A stretch of DNA of 64,000 bases from Utricularia gibba (lineage: Eukaryota; Streptophyta; Magnoliopsida; Lamiales; Lentibulariaceae). Below the pieces are notes generated by a model, which saw only the letters and a program-made list of their open reading frames with translations, searched no databases and was not told the origin of the DNA. The DNA lies in the NCBI GenBank assembly GCA_002189035.1, contig CM007990.1, positions 5,580,001 through 5,644,000 of the forward strand. Reading direction: 5' to 3'. The position numbers and the translations under genes are program-made. Each line of letters opens with the position of its first letter. The stretch's first letter is position 1. Shown piece by piece: positions 1 through 12,100 of the stretch.

Positions 1-2
1 CT

Positions 3-719
3 GATCCGAACATCTGCTTCGAGCCAACACGGGAATGCTGCATTCTGTGTAAAGCCAGCATGCACGGAGCCCACATCGGCGTGCATTCAGCCTACATGCT
101 TCCTTCCTCGAATCCTCCCCCCAGAAGCAAGAACAAGTCTGGGAAGTTAAAAGGGGAGAGCAAGTCGTCTTCAGGGATCTTTCTGCCTGAGCTTGTTGCT
201 GAACCAACTGCGGCGCGTTCAATGTCATTCGTTGGGACACATGAATATTTAGCACCTGAAATCATCAAAGGAGAAGGGCATGGCAGTGCAGTCGACTGGT
301 GGACATTTGGGATCTTCTTGCACGAGTTACTCTACGGCAAAACCCCATTCAAAGGCTCTGGAAATCGAGCAACTCTGTTCAACGTAGTCGGGCAGCAGCT
401 CAAATTCCCGGAGTCTCCAGCTACAAGCTACGCTAGCCGGGACCTCATCCGTGCACTTCTCGTCAAGGAGCCACAAAGCCGGCTTGGAGTGAAGCGTGGT
501 GCAGCTGAGATCAAACAGCATGCCTTCTTTGAAGGTGTTAACTGGGCCCTGATACGATGCAGCACCCCGCCGGAAGTGCCGAGGCCTGTGGATGCCGATC
601 CGCCGATGAAGTTGGGGCCAGTTGACCTCCCTGGAACCGGGAGCACAAGAGCAGCACCCCCAGTTGGAACCCAACCACAGTCAGGAGGGGGTAAGTTCCT
701 GGACTTCGAGTTCTTTTAG
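3..719 (+). CDS. D6PK-like AGC-VIII protein kinase, C-terminal part (5' end outside window)
   Basis: The frame is open from the window edge and runs 239 codons to TAG at 717-719, so the N-lobe and catalytic loop lie upstream. Visible are the end of the kinase insertion, with a Cys/Pro-rich stretch and a Lys/Ser-rich stretch, then the activation-loop exit ([14 protein letters not shown]), subdomain IX ([23 protein letters not shown]), the AGC hinge ([26 protein letters not shown]) and a hydrophobic tail ending [16 protein letters not shown] loop with an FxxF-like tail is typical of plant AGC-VIIIa kinases such as D6PK/PK5/KIPK. These phosphorylate PIN auxin exporters and related plasma-membrane targets. 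The family call is firm, but which paralogue this is cannot be told from the C-terminus alone. Nothing is broken in the visible part. Confidence 0.88.
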   Translation, partial: DPNICFEPTRECCILCKASMHGAHIGVHSAYMLPSSNPPPRSKNKSGKLKGESKSSSGIFLPELVAEPTAARSMSFVGTHEYLAPEIIKGEGHGSAVDWWTFGIFLHELLYGKTPFKGSGNRATLFNVVGQQLKFPESPATSYASRDLIRALLVKEPQSRLGVKRGAAEIKQHAFFEGVNWALIRCSTPPEVPRPVDADPPMKLGPVDLPGTGSTRAAPPVGTQPQSGGGKFLDFEFF

Positions 720-1320
720 AACACGTTATCTAGGTGTGATTCAGGATCAAGGGAAGAGGAGAAGGAGACTCAAGTTCTTTTCAGTCATCCATTCACTTGT
801 ATGCTTTCCCTTCTGTATGTACTACTGACAGATTGGCAGATCACTACAATTTTTTTTTCCAAAGTGCATTCTCATCTGTGCACTTCTTCTCACAACTGTC
901 TTCGAGAAAGACAGAAGAACCAGACAACCGCCCTCATGAACAGAACTCCTAATTCCCATGTAATCTCCAGCATTTCATCTGCTAAAGCAATAGAATCTCT
1001 GGTTCAAGATCCATTTACTGCAGAAGATGGTGTTCCAAAGAATGAACCCACAGATCATCATGCCTGTCTTTGCTGCATTGCAGCAACACAATCATGGCGA
1101 TTGTGTTGGATTCATGGGAACCAACTTTTTTTCCCGTTCGTGCAAAGCAATAGATGAGTGGAGCCATGTGGAGAGAAGAAGGGGTAAGTGATCATTCCTT
1201 TTAAAGGGATAATTATAAGTCCGTACAAATGGTTTTGGCGGGAATGCGCTTCTCGGGTTCGGGTATTAGAGAACAGTAAATCGTCGAAGGCTAGGGCTTT
1301 GGATTCCCCAATTTCGCGCT
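720..1320. other. Intergenic: 3' UTR of the AGC kinase and NSE3 promoter
   Basis: There is no convincing gene. The first part is the likely 3' UTR of the kinase. The short open frame at 801-1157 has no recognisable protein character. The last 100 bases hold an E2F-like element and the NSE3 5' leader. Confidence 0.6.
1233..1244 (+). promoter_or_regulatory. E2F-type binding site upstream of NSE3
   Basis: TTTTGGCGGGAA lies 77 bases before the NSE3 ATG. It fits the E2F/DP consensus TTTSSCGS and the longer plant form TTTTGGCGGGAA. Such sites drive G1/S expression of replication and repair genes, which would suit an SMC5/6 subunit. The match is seen in the sequence; the function is inferred. Confidence 0.6.
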
Positions 1321-2629
1321 ATGGCCTCTAACGCGGAAAGTCTCTCGCAGTTCGACATCTCAGAGCAAGTGAGTTTTCGTATCTTCTGTGTGCAGTGGGT
1401 GCAAGAATCGATTCTCTTTGGTGATTTTCATGAATTCGTTTGCGAATCGGATAGGAGATGGAGAAATTGGTGGGGGAGCTAATTCGCTACATTCTATTCA
1501 AGACTGAGCAGACTTCAGGATGCCCAATTAGAAGGGAAGACTTGACCCAACTGATTTCTGGTAAAGGATATAGGCAGAGAAGTTTGCCGGCATTTGTGAT
1601 CAATGAAGCGAAATCAAAGCTCTCTTCAATTTTTGGGTATGATTTGGTGGAGCTTCAGCGTTCTCGGTCTTCTGCAGCTTCAGGCCGCTCATCACAGTCC
1701 CAGCAGGGTGAGCTTTGTTTCTTTTCACATTTTTGGGAAGTTATGCTCCTCTCGGTAATTAAAAAGAACATCTTTAGCTTCGTATTTCGATAGTCTGCAG
1801 AAAGTAAGATCATTTTTTCCTCTCAGAAGGTAGCTGATTGTATAAAACTTGGAATTGTCCATAGTCAGTGAGAAGCAGGGGTTGAGTGTAACTTCTGTAA
1901 ATGCACCTGAACCGATAGAAAATGTGGTTATTTTGACTGCAGCGGATGCAAAAACCTATGTGATCATGAGCAAGCTACCAGCTGATGTTTTTTCGAAACA
2001 TGTTGAGGACTCGAAGGCATCTCACATGAAAGGAATAACATTTGTTGTTGTTGGCATTGTTCAACTCAGCGGTGGCAAAATTACAGAAGGTATGGTTACC
2101 TCGAAATCACATACTTGAATCGATGGTCATGCGCTGGTTTATGTCTCTGTTTTTTTTTTATCTGATTAATGTCATTCCACTTGTCAATGTGCCCAACTTT
2201 TTCCTGAAGAAAATCTTTGTCATCACCTGAAGCGCTTAGGGGTGAATGAGAATGAAGCAAACCGCCCAGATTCAGTTAACACCAAGCTGGTCTTGGAAAC
2301 GCTTGTCCAACAAAGGTGATTTTTGCGACATGGTTTTAACCCTTTGTCGGCTCTAGTTGTTCCGAGCTTAACCTTCGGCCTCTTCAGATACTTGCAGAAG
2401 GAGAAATCCAATGGCCCTGATGGCAGCATCATCTATTATCAGCTTGCTGAGAGAGCTCTAGAGAAAGGGTTCCATGATCGAATAAAAGAATACGTATCTC
2501 AGGTGGGTCTCCAAGTTTTGTTCATGAGTCACATGCGTTAACTCCCCCCTTGCAATAACAGTAAAATGGATACGGTAATATGCACTGCAGATGATGCAAA
2601 ACGATCAAGTTCCCTTGGGGGATGACTGA
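1321..2629 (+). CDS. NSE3: NSE3, MAGE-domain subunit of the SMC5/6 complex
   Basis: Six exons (1321-1368, 1455-1707, 1865-2089, 2210-2315, 2388-2502, 2591-2629) join in phase to 261 residues. The protein opens MASNAESLSQFDIS and carries a MAGE homology domain over nearly its whole length: a winged-helix part (LVGELIRYILFKTEQTSGCP, LPAFVINEAKSKLSSIFGY) and a second part (DAKTYVIMSKLPADV, FVVVGIVQLSGGKI, HHLKRLGVNENEAN, VLETLVQQRYLQKEK). Plants have one MAGE protein, NSE3. It sits with NSE1 and NSE4 on SMC5/6 and acts in DNA repair, endosperm and meristem genome stability. Exon 2 could begin at 1455 or at its ATG (1458); both are in frame. All introns are under 160 bases. No frame problem was seen. 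Confidence 0.9.
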
Positions 2630-3685
2630 AATGCCCATCCTCTGTAAAAGAAGCTCTGCGTTGCAGCAGTAGAATGTATGTATTCCTATTTAACTGCAGG
2701 ATTTTAGTTTCGAGATCCCAGCTACTGTACTTCTTCCTCTTCACGTGGGCTTCCTGAACTCTACTTCAGTTTGAGCACAGGGTCATGACTGTTTTGTCGG
2801 TGGGTTTGCAGTTGATTTGGTTTTAGTTGGAAAAAAAAACAAGAATTATAATAAATGTATTTTGGTTCTTAAATCAAATTTATTAAAATAAAATAACCAA
2901 ACGGTATGGAGTAGCCTGAGAACAGATCCGACCCGGTCGAAATGTTGTGATATCGCAAAGGTACGGGAGGCGAGGATGTGTACGATTTGCAGAGCTCATC
3001 ATTTGGGTGGCGTTAAACAGCGCTCCGGAACGGTTCAGCGATCGTTTCAGGGGCTTGGAGGCTATAAAGATCGATGCTTTGAGGAAGCATTGTGCTCAGT
3101 ATCGATGTAATTGTTCGTGGAGTATTACTATGGGCTTTGTTGGAGGTTGGAATCTTTGTGGGAATTTGTTAGGGTTTCTGATCTAAGCTTTTTTTTTCTC
3201 TCGTTTTCCCATTGTTTTGTGTTTCTGTGTGTTTCCGGAATGGAATTTATGTCTGCATTTTCGCCTTGTTCCGTTTTATCCCTCAAGTTTTTTTTTTTTC
3301 TTGAAGCGTGTGTTTCCTCGTTTACTTCCTGCTCTTCGAACTGTGATTCGTATGGAAACGGCGGGTACCAAGATTTATTGGAGGGAGTTTAGGGAAGAAG
3401 TCGAAAATTATGTTATTTGGTTTGACTTTTTTTATTAATGGGAGTCTGTTTTGTTGCATTCACGAACATCACTGCGAACGCTTCCACCTTATCGCCTACC
3501 ATGCATTTTATTTTTAATTATTTTTTTTATAATTGCAGTTGTTTTTTTCTTTTTTACCTTGGCGCTGCTTATGGTTTATCCATTCGTGATCGGCAGGTCA
3601 AGTGACTTTTGGTTTGGCGATGCTTTGAGACTTGCTGAATTATTTTTTGGGCCAAAAGAAAGCTACGTTTTGATAAATACACAGA
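2630..3685. other. Intergenic: NSE3 3' region and VRN5 promoter/5' leader
   Basis: The first part is the NSE3 3' UTR. Around 2830-2905 the sequence is A/T-rich. From about 2940 it becomes T-rich with several T runs, like a leader intron. There is no protein-like frame: the open frames at 2947-3714 are low-complexity and end in stops. A TGA-TAA pair lies just upstream and in frame with the VRN5 ATG, which fixes that start. Confidence 0.5.
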
Positions 3686-5849
3686 ATGGCTGGAAAAACT
3701 TCAAGGGCTCTTAAGAGATCTTCCAATATGCATGTGTTTGAGAAATCTTCATCGAGTCCAAAGGATCAGCATGCCCAGCCAAGGAAGCAACTGAGGAAAA
3801 ATGATAACCCTGTTAGGACCCCTCACACAGGAGAACCTTCTGTTGAATGGAAGAGTTACAAATCATGGATTTGTCAAAATTCTGCATGCAGGGCTTATTT
3901 ATTAGCAGACGATATATTTTGCAAGAGGTGCTCTTGCTGTATTTGTCATTTATTTGATGACAACAAGGACCCTAGTCTTTGGTTGGAATGCATGTCAGAA
4001 TCAGGTACGGGTGATTCCTGTGGGTTATCTTGTCACATTGAGTGTGCCCTCCAACGTCGTAAGGTTGGGGTTGTTGATTTGGGACTATTAATGCAGTTGG
4101 ATGGAAGCTATTGTTGTGCTTCTTGTGGAAAAGTAACAGGAGTACTTGAGTAAGCCTTTTCCCGTGACAATAGTTAGTATTGGCTGCATCTTTTTCACAT
4201 TGTTTTCTCATCCAAGTTGCTGATATGTCTGATTTCATTCCAAAGTTTTCCATGCATTTAAGCTGGAATATGATCTGATGATTGGGTACATATGAAATTG
4301 ATTATACTGACATTTTGACCAGTAAGCTAATAAATGACATTAGCTCTTGCTAGCTTAGTATCTCAGGTTTTAACTTCTTTGTTTTTTTCTCTTTGTAACG
4401 CATCAGGTCCTGGAAAAAGCAGTTAGTCATTGCCAGGGATGCTCGCCGAGTTGATATACTCTGCTACAGGCTTTTCTTGAGTTACAGGCTTCTTGATGGG
4501 ACTTCCAAGTTTAATGAGCTCCATGCACATGTTAGTGAGGCGAAAGCGAAGCTGGAGACTGATGTTGGTCCAATTGATGGAGTTTCAGCCAAGATGGCTA
4601 GGGGCATTGTTAGTAGACTCTCCGTGGGAGCGGATGTACAGAGACTCTGCTCTCTTGCAGTAGAAAAAGCTGATGAACTGATGGCCTCAAAGCCTAACAC
4701 GCCAATGCTTCTGAATGGTAAACCATGTTTGCAGCTTCTCTTATTTCCATGATGCGCTTGCTTCTTTGAGTTGACATCAATGTTGAATGTTGGACAGAGG
4801 GCACACTTCCTGCAGCCTGCAGATTTGCTTTTGAGGAGGTTACACCTTCTTCAATTGTCGTGCTATTACTAGAATTGCCAACTTCGCCCCGCCATGATAT
4901 TAAGGGGTACAAAATATGGTATTGTAAGGCCAAGGAAGAGGCATACCCCAGGGAGCCTGCTTCTGTCTTTCCAAGAGATCGTAGGCGAATTTGGTTGTCT
5001 AATCTACAACCTTGCGCAGAATATTCCATCCGCGTTGTCTCTTATACTGAAAATGGCGATTTCGGGCACTCTGAAGTCAAGTGCTTCACGAAGAGTGTAG
5101 AAGTACTGTACAAGAATTTCGATTCTCAGGCAGCAACCCCCGAGGTTGACAATCCATACAGTGGAGAAGCCTCCAGAGCTAAGCAGCTATCCAGGACTTA
5201 CGTTGATATAGAATCTGATTCAGGCTTAAGAGTCCGTGATCTTGGCAGGATCTTAAGTCTTGCTTCATCGCAGTATGGAGGCTGTTTTGAGTCATTTTGC
5301 AGTGCTGCAAACAATAAATGCATCTGCATACCTGACGCCCTGAAGCAAGAAACTCATGAACAAAGGTGGCTTCCAGTTTCACGTCATCTTGACTTGAATG
5401 TAGCTACGGTGCCAGATCTAAATGAAGAGTTTACCCCAACAGCTGAATATGGTACTGGGTGCACTTTTGGAGATGCCGATGAGGATGGTTATTCTCATGA
5501 AGTTCAGAGGGACCAGAAATTGGTTTCTTGTCTGAAGAAGAGATGCTGCAGCAACGGAGAGAAGCAGGATTCCGACAGCACTCTGACTAATGGATCCCCC
5601 CTTGAATCACACCGTGAATCAGGATATCTGGACGAGAATTTCGAGTACTGCATAAAGATTATTCGGTGGATGGAATGCCAAGGCTATATACAGAAGGATT
5701 TTAGAATGAAATTGCTCAAATGGTTCAGCCTTAGATCGACTGTGCAGGAGCGCAGAGTTGTCAACACATTCATTCAAATGTTAATCGGTGATCCAAGTAG
5801 TTTGGCAGGACAGCTAGTAGACGCATTCTCTGATATCATTTCCAGCTAG
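3686..5849 (+). CDS. VRN5: VRN5/VIL1-type VEL protein (PHD-FnIII-VID), PRC2 accessory factor
   Basis: Three exons (3686-4149, 4407-4717, 4798-5849) give 608 residues. After a basic N-terminus comes the atypical PHD superdomain: Cys pairs in WICQNSACRAYL, FCKRCSCCICHLFDDNKDPSLW, CGLSCHIECAL and YCCASCGKV. Next are the helical extension (ARRVDILCYRLFLSYRLLDG), a fibronectin III domain (ACRFAFEEVTPSSIVVLLLE to EYSIRVVSYTENG), a conserved DLN..VPDLNEEFTP motif and the C-terminal VEL-interacting domain (NFEYCIKIIRWMECQGYIQK, SLAGQLVDAFSDII). Family knowledge: VEL proteins polymerise through the VID and help PRC2 nucleate H3K27me3, for example at FLC. The order, length and DLNEEFTP motif fit VRN5/VIL1 better than VIN3 or VIL2. 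The ATG follows in-frame stops, so the N-terminus is complete. Confidence 0.9.
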
Positions 5850-7054
5850 ACGCCACGAAACGGTATCTGTGTTAGCACACATTCTAAAAAAGCACAGCGC
5901 TAGCTGTACTTAGGAAGTATAGCTTATCACATTCCTTTTCTGATCATGGTGTGGATTCTCTGTGCAGGAATCTTCCCCCATGTGTCCACATGCGATTCAT
6001 TTGACAGATAGAAAAGCAGCTAGCAGATCCAGAACCCCCCACCCCCTTGATGGACATAGTTGCTGATTTAACTTATCTCTCATTAGGTCAGCCCCATTGT
6101 TTCGGCTGAGATGTCACACATTGTGAACATCCATTTAAACTACTCTACTTTAACCAATGATCCCCTTTCCATTAGCCCAAATTCTGCAGCTCAATTCGGT
6201 TCTTACATTCCATCTTACTAGTCAGCGCTCTATTGTCTGTCTTTCTACAACTGTCTCTTCTCCTCCACAATCCAAGGTATGCAGAAGACATTACTGTTCT
6301 GTCACAAAAGGGGTGTTTGGATGGAGGCATTTTTTGGCGTAGGAAATGATAGGCTGGCGTAATAAATGAAAGGCAGCTAGAGAGGGCTCTTGGTGTGACT
6401 GAATGCTAGAGATACGAAGATCATTGACTCCTCTGATAAGAAGAAGATGCCTTTTTCACCAATTTTGTGTAACTGGCATTCAAGATTTTTATAATCGATG
6501 GATTGTGTATCAAGAGAGTAGGCCAACTCCCCCTCGCATTAACTGCAATGCAACAGCTACCGCTCTCTGCCTCAGTCTCACCACAGCCATTCACCTGCAA
6601 CACTGCACATGACTCACATGTCCTCCCCACACTCACTACTACGCACCTCTGGCCCGGCCACCCATTCCTGATCCTTCTTGACAGCCGAGTTCAACATCTT
6701 CTGATGCATTCCGAGCTTCAATCTGAAACTGATTCTTCTAAACGTGGCCACCAAAGGTGACCCTTTACGAAACGTGTCTGGTTCACTCATCTTGTTAGGT
6801 TCTGTAAGCGCAAACGTCATGGAAAAGGGTTCACGTGTGTGATAGACAGCAAGGTGAGAATTAGCACAGTAGTGGTATTAGGGGGGCATTCCACATCAAT
6901 TAAGACATGAAAGTGTTTCTCCATTGTGTCCTAAAGAAGCACAACCCAAGACAGATGGATAGATAGTAGATAAGATATTCAAGCAGATTAGAAACCCTAG
7001 TGGCATTGCATTGCAACACAGGAAGGAAGAGCCCCTGGTTCTTTCTGTTCGCTC
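5850..7054. other. Intergenic between two convergent genes (VRN5 3' end, YABBY 3' end)
   Basis: The two gene ends point at each other, so this stretch should hold both 3' UTRs. The open frames at 6157-6820 on both strands overlap each other and show no domain or codon signal. I see no repeat or RNA gene. Confidence 0.5.
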
Positions 7055-8944
7055 TCAGTAGGGCGAAACGCCGACGTTGGGCGGACCCAGAAACCCTTCC
7101 TTCATAAGCGCATCATCTCCTTCCTGCAACAAGATTCAACTCAACGCATATTTAGAAATTAGGGTTTTCGAACATCCATGCACGCACCTGCTGACACACA
7201 TTCGCCTTCTTCACCGGCTGGTCGGGCATGAGACCGAAGTGGATGTGCGGAAAGTGGGCCCACTGGAAAGAAATCAACCAGAACACCAATCGTTAAGAGA
7301 CACATGGCATCTACCGACAGACATGGAACCCTAGTCCACATAAGCATCATTAACATGATGAATCTTTCTTAATTCTCGCAAACCAGAAGAAGAAACTTCA
7401 GTAAGAACCTTTCCGGATTCGAAAGCCTTAGTTTCATTTTCCTAAGAGACAAAGCGGGGATGGGTCGAATCTTACGTTTTTGGCAGCTGCACTGAAGGCC
7501 TCCCTGTGACTGATATCAGGGTTTCCAGCCTTGATGCGTTGGATCTCGTCCCTGCATCGAGTTTAGTAGTATCTGTCATCGATAAGGCCAACCCATTTCG
7601 CAATTCTAAGTCGTGGGTAAGCACTAGGCACTGTTATGGTTTTGTTCCCATTAAACCTCGTGCGCTGTAAAAGAAGCTCGCCTCCATGAATAAAGCTGCA
7701 ACTGCGCAAAACCCGTTGCAGCTTTGGCGAGGGAGCAGTGTAGTGTAGGATAGGGTTGTGTACAGTTTGCATCTATATCGTCGCACAGTATCCAGTTCTA
7801 GATACTGGAATTAAATAATGCTTGTCCTAGAACTTACTTGATGAAGCGGTTGTAAGCAGAGGGAACTCTCTGTCTTTTCTCCGGAGCTGAAGGGAAAGAA
7901 AGAAAGAGAATCAAACATAAGCGACAGTAAGAGGAAGTCAATTCAGTGTCCGTCCAATATCTGTGTCTATTTCTCTCATCACACACCATCATTATGTAAT
8001 GATCATTTTCCTCTGCTCGGATCCCGGGGAACAACAACACAGGATTCTAGTCATTTATTACCGAACCCAGAAAAAAAAAAGTGACCCCAGAGGAGATCAA
8101 GAAGTAGGGCTCTCAAGATTTGATGAATGGGGAAGTTGAGCGATGTCTGGGCAGAAAAGAAGCTTGAAAAACTCAGTAGTGGGATAGCTAACGACTGTGC
8201 AACGAGAATGGATTCAGAAAAGGAAGCCATGGTACTCGATGCTGCACATGGAGGAAAAGCAACCAACATTAAATGGGGTTTGGTGTTGTGGAAGTGGTAG
8301 CTCGAGATCTGGTTTTTGCTAAGGGTGGATTAAAGACCTAATGCAGGATTAAATTCTAAGGGAAACGGATAATCTCACGTCGATTGGCCACCGGTGGCTT
8401 TGGAAGCTCGTCGATGCTACGAACAGGGCTGGGGTTTGGCTGGTTGGCAAACACGTTCGCCGGAGAATTCCTGATATCCTCCTGCATAATGCAACTCCAT
8501 TGAGCATCAACCACTAGAAAGATCCAGATCTTTCTCCGATCAAAGCAAACGCTCAGAGAAGAAAAAGAGGTTTCGCCTATCTGTTTACCAGGAGATTCTG
8601 AGAGGAGAAGAAGGGATGGCCCTGAAGAAGCTGATGGGCGCCAGGGGGTGAAGCGGCGCCCTCATATACACAGAGAGGAGAGTGGTACAGTGACCGCATC
8701 TCACAGTAACAGTCTTGAACAAGCTTGCACAAGGAACGCTCACCTGATCAAACAAAAAGAAAAAAAAACCCTAAAAAACCAACCACAACCACAAAAAAGC
8801 GATATGGGTATCTCTTTGTACCGCGAGGACGGTGTCGCAGACTTGACAATGAACATAGCAGAGCTGCTCGGCGGCCGCGGCGGTATGGTGGTGGTGATGG
8901 CTGTCCTGCGCAGCAAATGTGGAGGAAGAAGAAGAAGAGGACAT
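7055..8944 (-). CDS. FIL: YABBY transcription factor, FILAMENTOUS FLOWER/YAB1-YAB3 type, with a one-base frameshift
   Basis: Seven exons on - (8822-8944, 8589-8743, 8379-8481, 7838-7886, 7476-7551, 7188-7262, 7055-7123). Exon 1 has a Ser/His-rich start and the first zinc-finger half ([16 protein letters not shown]). Exon 2 has the second half ([15 protein letters not shown]). Exons 4-6 encode the HMG-like YABBY domain ([46 protein letters not shown]). The FIL-type tail ends [23 protein letters not shown] and [10 protein letters not shown] mark the FIL/YAB3 clade, which sets abaxial fate and lamina growth. Exon 2 is 155 bases. The zinc-finger frame and the frame of its second half disagree by one base at the CCC of 8659-8661. 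With one more base all exons join to 216 residues. As written, everything after the zinc finger is out of frame. The family is certain; whether the lesion is real is not. Confidence 0.9.
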
Positions 8945-9055
8945 TCCGAAGACGAGGCTGGCTTTATCCAGAAAGAAAGTTTTTGGCTCAATTTTTTCCT
9001 TTTCTTTATAGTTTCTAAGTGATGATTTGATTGATGGATTCGTTATCCAGGTAGG

Positions 9056-9063
9056 TTTATATA
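9056..9063 (-). promoter_or_regulatory. TATA box of the YABBY gene
   Basis: TATATAAA on the minus strand lies about 110 bases upstream of the YABBY ATG. This is a plausible distance for a short 5' leader. There is no other evidence. Confidence 0.4.
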
Positions 9064-9144
9064 CATCTGCGCCCTCCTCCTCCTCCTCCGCGTTCTGCAA
9101 CCGGAGTAGGAGTAGTAGCAGGAGTAGGGGCCGCCCCTCCAATT

Positions 9145-12100
9145 TCTACAATTCCTCCACTTAAAAAAAACACAATTATTTAAATATTCATCGTTTTCCG
9201 TTCAGACACTGAACCACAAAATAATATTTATTTATAATCGGAATTTTCCAAAAAAAAAAACTAAAAATTAGGCCGATTATCAATTCGAACCACCTATATA
9301 ACTTAGGATTATTTAAAAAAATAGTCATTCTGACTTTTTTCTCACACAACAATTTTTTATATGTTACATGATCATTTTTTTCATACAATCATGAAAATGT
9401 GCCTACTTTTCTAATACATCCATATGACACGTCGAATTTCGGATTTTATCCGAAAATTGAAATTTCATTTAAAAAAAAAATCTAAAATCCGAAATTTCGT
9501 AAATTTTAAAACAAATAGACTACATGAATTCAAGACCGTTGCACGGAATGCACGGTTTTATTTTCTTTAAAAAATGGTGCATAAAATTTAAATATGCACA
9601 AAGAAAAAAGACTTAACGTCGGGCCGCTATCCCGTGGTATAGTAAATATTACCGGTTCAGAAAAAAGAGGACAATTTTTTTAAAAAATTATTTTTTAAAA
9701 AGGAAATCGTGTCAGTCAGCGGATAATTTATTCGGAGCATGTGATATCATTAAATTAAATATTTTAAATTCTGTTGGTACCGTGCAAAATGAACGATGCA
9801 CGATGGATAATTAATGATATCTTTTTAAATTAATATATATTTTTTGAAAATTAGTACCTTACCATGTGGTGTCATTAAATTAATTGTTTTTTTATAAAAA
9901 ATGAAATGGGTACAAAAACACGATACGTAATTAATGGGGCTTGAATTAAATAAAATATTATTTCAAGAAAAGGGAAATAAAGTGGAGAAATTAGGGGGTT
10001 GGAGTTAAGTTGGTAATTTGGAGTTGGGGTGAAATTCATTTGTTGCGATATGACGTGTCGGGCGGTGTGCTCTCTCTCCGTGTCACTGTGGAGACAGACA
10101 CGCGCACAGACACAGGGATACGTTGTTGTCACTGAAATTTAGCTAACGAAACGACGCATGTCTTTTTTACCAGTGTACGGCGCCCCATCCATCCCACGCT
10201 CTGCTTCTGCTTCTGCTTCTCCTCCTTTTCTTTTGATTTTGTTAGCTTCTGGGATGCATCCAGAAGGGTTGGTTGTTTTTCATTTGTGGATCTGAAACGA
10301 GACAGAATGGTGGGGAGGCCCCATGTCTGAATGTTTGAACACAGGCACAGCCCACAATGTTTGAAAACGTTTTAGGTGATGGAATTTGGAAGGGGAAGAA
10401 GAAGCGTATGGGGTTTCCATTCCATTCTGCGATGTCTCTGAGTGGGCAGAGAGTGTGTGCTTCGAGAAGATTGTGGTGTGCGGATGAACTTCCCAGGCTT
10501 GTTCGAATCTGGTACAAAACCAAGTTTTGCATCTGCTCCTAGAAGGTTGTCACGTGTTGGGATTCCGGCTCGTGAACACAGACAGATAGACAGACAGAGA
10601 GAGTGTGTGTGTTTTGATCGATTTGTCTGCAAATCTTCATTCTCTGGACACCCGTCGGCAGAAGCATCAATAACTTCCCCAGAAGGTGACAACGTCTCTT
10701 GCCCTTGGTCTCATTCTCTCTCTGTTGCCTGAGTCACAGAACCAACAGATGAAGGAAGAAGCTCCAGCCTCCATGGATCAACACCAATTTCATTCAAAGC
10801 AGAAAGGGATCATCCCAGTGATTCCTTTATTGATAATGCGAATCGTTTAGATTGTAGATTTGGTGACAAACAAGTGCATGGATGTCCGAGTGCTGCGCTG
10901 CAACTACAAGATCGAGGATTGAGATGATGGAAATCACCACACATGGGCAAAAAGGGATGCGGAGACGTTAAAGACACACACATGCGAGCAATAACTACGC
11001 CGTCAGGCGTCACATGGGGTGCGTAATGAGGGACGGACACGAGCCTCCTCGGCCCTCCCTCCTCACAAGACGGAGAAGCACTGCTCCGATGCCCCTTCCC
11101 AGCACCAAGAACCAGAACCAGACCCGGAAGACGAGACCCCTTCTGTCTGGGAAATGGGAACCATCTGTTGGGCTTGTCAAATTCTGCTCCTCGGCCCACC
11201 AAACAAACAAATAAACAACACACATTTTACTTTTAAGAAGTTTTCTCCATAGATCTCGTATATAATTTTGATTACTGTTAGATTACATGTGAAATTTAAA
11301 TAAACATAAAACGTCAGTCACATTAGTAAAGATTATATATAACTCTATTACTATTGATATATAATTTTTTGTATAATTGATTATTTCATTTTTTAAAATT
11401 TTGATTTAGAATTGTTTTTTAATATTTAACTTCAAGTCAAATTGGTTTTTGAAAGTAATACTTTTTTTTTTGTAATTTTAGGTGATTTGATCTTAAGGTT
11501 TATCTAATTTTATAAGTTCAATATATTTAATTACTTTTGTAATTAAAAACTTTAATATCATATTGAAATTAAAAATTTGATAGATTCAACGATCACACAT
11601 GAAACCAAAATATATAAAAAACATCGATCACAAATTTCGATATAAAATTGTTTGTTATAATAGGATTGATAGTGATAATTTCATCGAATTCTCCAAAAAA
11701 GTTACTAAAGATGAGAGATTGGCTAGTTTGAAAGAAGAGGAACACCAAGCTTCGAGAAGAACGCCCGTCATCATCGTCGACAAAGGTTGAAAGTCCGACA
11801 TAAAAACATAAGGTGGAGGATGATGAGTCTCCAAAGGTTTGCCTTTCATCGATAACACACACACGTGTGGATGTGTGTGTGTGTGTGCATGTTCCTTTTT
11901 TTGAAGAGGGAGGGCGTGTGACACTCACTCCTCACTAGTTGACCATCTCTGTATCTATGTCATTAGGGAGGTGCCAACACAAATCTTAGCTTAGCACCTT
12001 CCAAAGTCAAACCCTAACCCTTTGAGGCGATTCGTCCAACAACCAACCAATCAGATGGTCCAGTGCAGGAATCCACCCAAAATCTGGTCAGAATCCATGT

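Noticed and set aside
801-1157. 118-codon open frame on +
   Set aside because: It follows the kinase stop, has no domain, and reads like 3' UTR with poly-T. Not supported as a gene.
3451-3714. 87-codon frame overlapping the VRN5 start
   Set aside because: It is low-complexity, T-rich leader sequence in a different frame from VRN5. No sign of a translated protein.
10242-11252. Several overlapping open frames on both strands
   Set aside because: They shadow each other, lack motifs and do not splice into a family protein. Kept only as a low-interest observation.
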